Assembly (NCBI GenBank): GCA_029240475.1
Contig: JAREAF010000169.1
Coordinates: forward strand, 1-6,685
Origin: Rhodospirillales bacterium
GTDB taxonomy: Bacteria; Pseudomonadota; Alphaproteobacteria; JAREAF01
DNA length: 6,685 nt
Direction of reading: 5' to 3'
Under the pieces are notes generated by a model, which had not been told where the DNA came from, made no database searches, and saw nothing but the letters and a program-made list of their open reading frames with translations. This document shows, piece by piece, positions 4,734-6,685 of this stretch. The first letter of the stretch is position 1. Each line of letters starts with the position of its first letter. The position numbers and the translations under genes were made by a program.

Positions 4734-5492
4734 TTACTGAACGAGCGGCGAGGCCGCCCCAGCGAGCGTCAATCCGCCGATCTCCGCGCGGCCGACCAGG
4801 ATCTGCAGATATTGGCGCACCGCGGTGCGCCAGGCGGCGTCCTCCAGGAAACGCGCGATCTGCTCCCGCACGGCCTCGAAGGGCAGCGGCTTGCCCGCAT
4901 CGCGCGCGTCCAGCCGCAGCACGTGATAGCCGTAGCGCGTCGGGACCGGGACCGGGCAGAGCTGGCCCGGCTCGAGCGCGGCGAGGAAGGTCTCGAACTC
5001 GGGGACCGTTTCGCCGGCGCTGACCTGCCCGAGGGCGCCGCCCTGGGCGGCGGATTCGCATTGCGAGTGCGTGCGAGCCAGATCGGCGAAGCGCTCCGGG
5101 TGCCTGCCAAGCTGGGCGATCAGCGCGGCGGCGCGGTCATGGGCCTCGGCCCGGGCCACGGTGCTTTCGGGCGCCGCCGCAAGGAGGATGTGCGAGGCCT
5201 CGTACAGGGCGGGACTCGTGAAGAGCGGCCGGTTCCGCTCGTAATAGGTCCGGCAGGCCGTATCGTCTGCCTTGGGCACGCGCACCTCGCGCGCCAGCAG
5301 GTTCGAGAGCACCTCCGCCTCGTCCGCGCCTCCCACTCCCAGCCGCTCCGCCTCCTGGAGCAGCAGCTCGCGGATGACCAGGGCCAGCGCCGCCTCGCTC
5401 CGGGCTTCGGCGAGGGAGGGCGCCGGGTGGTACTGCACCTCCGCATCGATTGCGGGGTCAGGAATCTCGCGATGATTGACCGTGATGCTCAT
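4734..5492 (-). CDS. PpiC-type parvulin peptidyl-prolyl isomerase of the nar operon
   Basis: The 252-residue protein has a helical N-terminal part (about 27-90) and one parvulin domain at about 95-195. That domain starts A-S-H-I-L-L at 99-104, has F135-A-D-L-A-R-x-H-S in the middle, the S-x-x-G-G-x-L-G-Q turn at 148-156 (here A-A-Q-G-G-A-L-G-Q), F166-E-T-F, and ends Y187-G-Y-H-V-L-R-L. These are the normal parvulin motifs. No signal peptide or membrane segment is present, so it should be cytoplasmic, unlike SurA or PrsA. The start at 5492 is chosen because GAGGAGAGG lies 9 nt upstream. The frame is open for 264 more codons upstream, but that stretch is the shadow of narI. Pseudomonas aeruginosa also has a PpiC-type gene directly after narI. 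A role in folding or maturing the cytoplasmic NarGH part is the natural inference and is not shown by the sequence. Confidence 0.88.
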   Translation of the reverse strand: MSITVNHREIPDPAIDAEVQYHPAPSLAEARSEAALALVIRELLLQEAERLGVGGADEAEVLSNLLAREVRVPKADDTACRTYYERNRPLFTSPALYEASHILLAAAPESTVARAEAHDRAAALIAQLGRHPERFADLARTHSQCESAAQGGALGQVSAGETVPEFETFLAALEPGQLCPVPVPTRYGYHVLRLDARDAGKPLPFEAVREQIARFLEDAAWRTAVRQYLQILVGRAEIGGLTLAGAASPLVQ

Positions 5493-5509
5493 GGCGTCGT
5501 GCCTCTCCT

Positions 5510-6208
5510 CTAGGACGCCGAAGCCCGACGGCGGCGGGTGCGCACGATCTGGTGGCGACGGCCGACATAGCCGATCGGCGCGCTCCAGATATGAACCAGC
5601 CGCGAGAACGGGAAGACGACGAATAGGATCATGCCGAACAGGATGTGCAGCTTGAAGACCAGCGGCACGCCCTGGATCAGCTCCGCCGCGCCGCCGCGGA
5701 AGGTGACGATCCGCTGCGCCCATTCCATGAACCTCACCATGGTCTCGCCGTCCGAATGCGCCAGCGAGAACGGAATGGTGATCAGGCCCAGCAGCAACTG
5801 CGCCAGGATCAGGAGCAGGATGAAGATGTCCATCGGCGAGCTGGTGGCGCGGATGCGCGCATCGGTGAGCCGCCGCCAGACCAGCATGCTGAGGCCGACC
5901 AGGCACATCACGCCGAACAGGCCGCCCGCGACGATGGCCAGCATCTGCTTGGCGGCATGGCTGACGCCGATCGCATCGAACACGGCGATGGGCGTGAGCA
6001 GGCCGACGGCGTGGCCTGCCAGGAGGCCCAGGATGCCGACATGGAAGAGGTTGCTGGCCAGGGTCATCCGCTTGCGGCGCAGGAGCTGGCTCGACCCGCT
6101 CTTCCAGGTGTATTGCTCGCGCTCGAAGCGCACCAAGCTGCCCAGCAGGAAGATCGAGAGCGCGATGTATGGAAAGACGCCGAACAGCATCTGATTGAGA
6201 TCGCTCAT
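5510..6208 (-). CDS. narI: Respiratory nitrate reductase gamma subunit, cytochrome b
   Basis: NarI anchors NarGH to the inner membrane, oxidises quinol and passes electrons through two b hemes to NarH. The 232-residue protein has five membrane segments (about 5-25, 50-72, 85-111, 126-148, 185-208). Histidines H56 and H66 in the second segment and H188 and H206 in the last match the four heme ligands known in Escherichia coli NarI (56, 66, 187, 205). The length is also normal for the family (about 225-240). A basic tail (residues 217-228) faces the cytoplasm. The start at 6208 is supported by GGAGG 8 nt upstream, lying in the last codons of narJ. The same frame is open 17 codons further upstream, but only inside narJ. 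The gene is 5 nt after narJ and 17 nt before ppiC, consistent with one transcript. Confidence 0.95.
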   Translation of the reverse strand: MSDLNQMLFGVFPYIALSIFLLGSLVRFEREQYTWKSGSSQLLRRKRMTLASNLFHVGILGLLAGHAVGLLTPIAVFDAIGVSHAAKQMLAIVAGGLFGVMCLVGLSMLVWRRLTDARIRATSSPMDIFILLLILAQLLLGLITIPFSLAHSDGETMVRFMEWAQRIVTFRGGAAELIQGVPLVFKLHILFGMILFVVFPFSRLVHIWSAPIGYVGRRHQIVRTRRRRASAS

Positions 6209-6213
6209 CGCCC

Positions 6214-6685
6214 TCACCTCCGGTCCGTCGCTTGAGCGTGAGGAGCGCCGCCGGCGCAAGACGGCAGCGCGTCGCCCACCCCAAACGTCACCATCGCTTC
6301 TTCCCAGTCGCGGTCGAGCGCCTCCGTGTCGGCCGGGTCCTGGTCCGGCTCGGCCGCCAGCACCGCATCGACCTGAGCGCCGTCCACCGCCGCCGCGCTC
6401 AGCTCCAAGAGAGCCGCGAAGATCGCCGCATAGGGGCTGTCGCGCTCCTGCAAGCGCCGCCGCACCGCTTCGAGAATGTGCGCGGCGTCGGCCAGGAGCG
6501 AGCGCGCCACCTTCGGCTCGACCAGCGACAGGAATTCGCAGAGCAGCGGCAGATAATCCGGCAGCTCGTGCTTCGTCAGTTCCAGGCCGTGGAAACGGTA
6601 CATTTCCTGGAGGCTGGCCATCGCCTGGCCGCGCGCGCGGCTCTCGCCATGCACATGCTCGTAGAGATGCAAGGAGCGTGCGCGC
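6214..6685 (-). CDS. narJ: Nitrate reductase molybdenum cofactor assembly chaperone (5' end outside window)
   Basis: NarJ is the dedicated cytoplasmic chaperone that binds apo-NarG and allows molybdenum cofactor insertion before membrane attachment. Only the last 156 residues are in the window. The first bases still read in frame (R-A-R-S-L-H-L-Y-E-H-V-H-G-E-S-R), which is the conserved SLHLFEHVHGESRDRGQAM region found well inside family members. The TTG at 6672-6670 is therefore an internal leucine codon, not a start. E-L-P-D-Y-L-P-L-L-C-E-F-L-S follows about 20 residues later, another family hallmark, and the tail is acidic and variable. Full-length NarJ is about 230 residues, so roughly 70-80 N-terminal residues lie beyond the right edge. 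narG and narH are expected upstream of it, outside the window. Its TGA is 5 nt before narI. Confidence 0.93.
   Translation of the reverse strand, partial: RARSLHLYEHVHGESRARGQAMASLQEMYRFHGLELTKHELPDYLPLLCEFLSLVEPKVARSLLADAAHILEAVRRRLQERDSPYAAIFAALLELSAAAVDGAQVDAVLAAEPDQDPADTEALDRDWEEAMVTFGVGDALPSCAGGAPHAQATDRR

Noticed and set aside
4812..5513. 233-codon plus-strand frame opposite ppiC
   Set aside because: The antisense frame is open because of high GC. The parvulin motifs on the minus strand are clear.
5493..6284. Long open frame in the same direction upstream of the ppiC start, joining into a 516-codon frame
   Set aside because: It overlaps narI entirely in another frame, has an Arg/Pro/His-rich shadow composition, and the ppiC start has its own ribosome site.

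Overview
The window looks like a chromosomal (or large-plasmid) segment of a GC-rich proteobacterium, most likely an alphaproteobacterium able to respire nitrate. The reasons are the NarJ/NarI pair, an NnrU protein, clear Shine-Dalgarno sites, and an FNR-family palindrome of the type used for low-oxygen control. I cannot name a genus.

Left part (1-1661, minus strand). A Tat-exported YVTN-type beta-propeller protein (178-1227) is preceded in the same direction by a small, unrecognised, probably exported four-cysteine protein (1287-1661). Upstream of the small gene, a 14-bp FNR-type box (1696-1709) and a -10-like TAATAT (1668-1673) have the exact spacing of a class II FNR promoter. The predicted transcript would begin at the A of the ATG, and no Shine-Dalgarno site is present, so the mRNA may be leaderless. 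A perfect 11-bp hairpin follows the propeller gene, and a possible partial gene runs off the left edge.

Middle part (1824-3703, plus strand). Three genes are probably co-transcribed: a small DUF2933-type membrane protein, an isoprenylcysteine-methyltransferase-like membrane protein that overlaps it by 11 bp, and a short, non-classical ribose-phosphate diphosphokinase. A 15-codon open frame bridges the last two.

Right part (3717-6685, minus strand). This is the 3' end of a respiratory nitrate reductase operon, in transcription order narJ (cut by the right edge), narI, a signal-less PpiC-type parvulin, nnrU, and a carboxymuconolactone-decarboxylase-like protein lacking the family cysteines. 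Gaps are 5, 17, 16 and 11 nt, so this reads as one transcript. NarJ matures the catalytic subunit, NarI is the di-heme quinol-oxidising membrane anchor, the parvulin may help folding, and NnrU links to nitrogen-oxide metabolism. The nar operon and the prs group converge with a 13-nt gap. Sampled stretches of the right part are visibly richer in GC than the methyltransferase region.

The most notable items are the apparent leaderless FNR promoter with its unrecognised small protein, the cysteine-less CMD protein ending the nar operon, and the DUF2933-methyltransferase-prs group sharing the divergent intergenic region with the FNR box. No mobile element, CRISPR array, tRNA or rRNA was seen.
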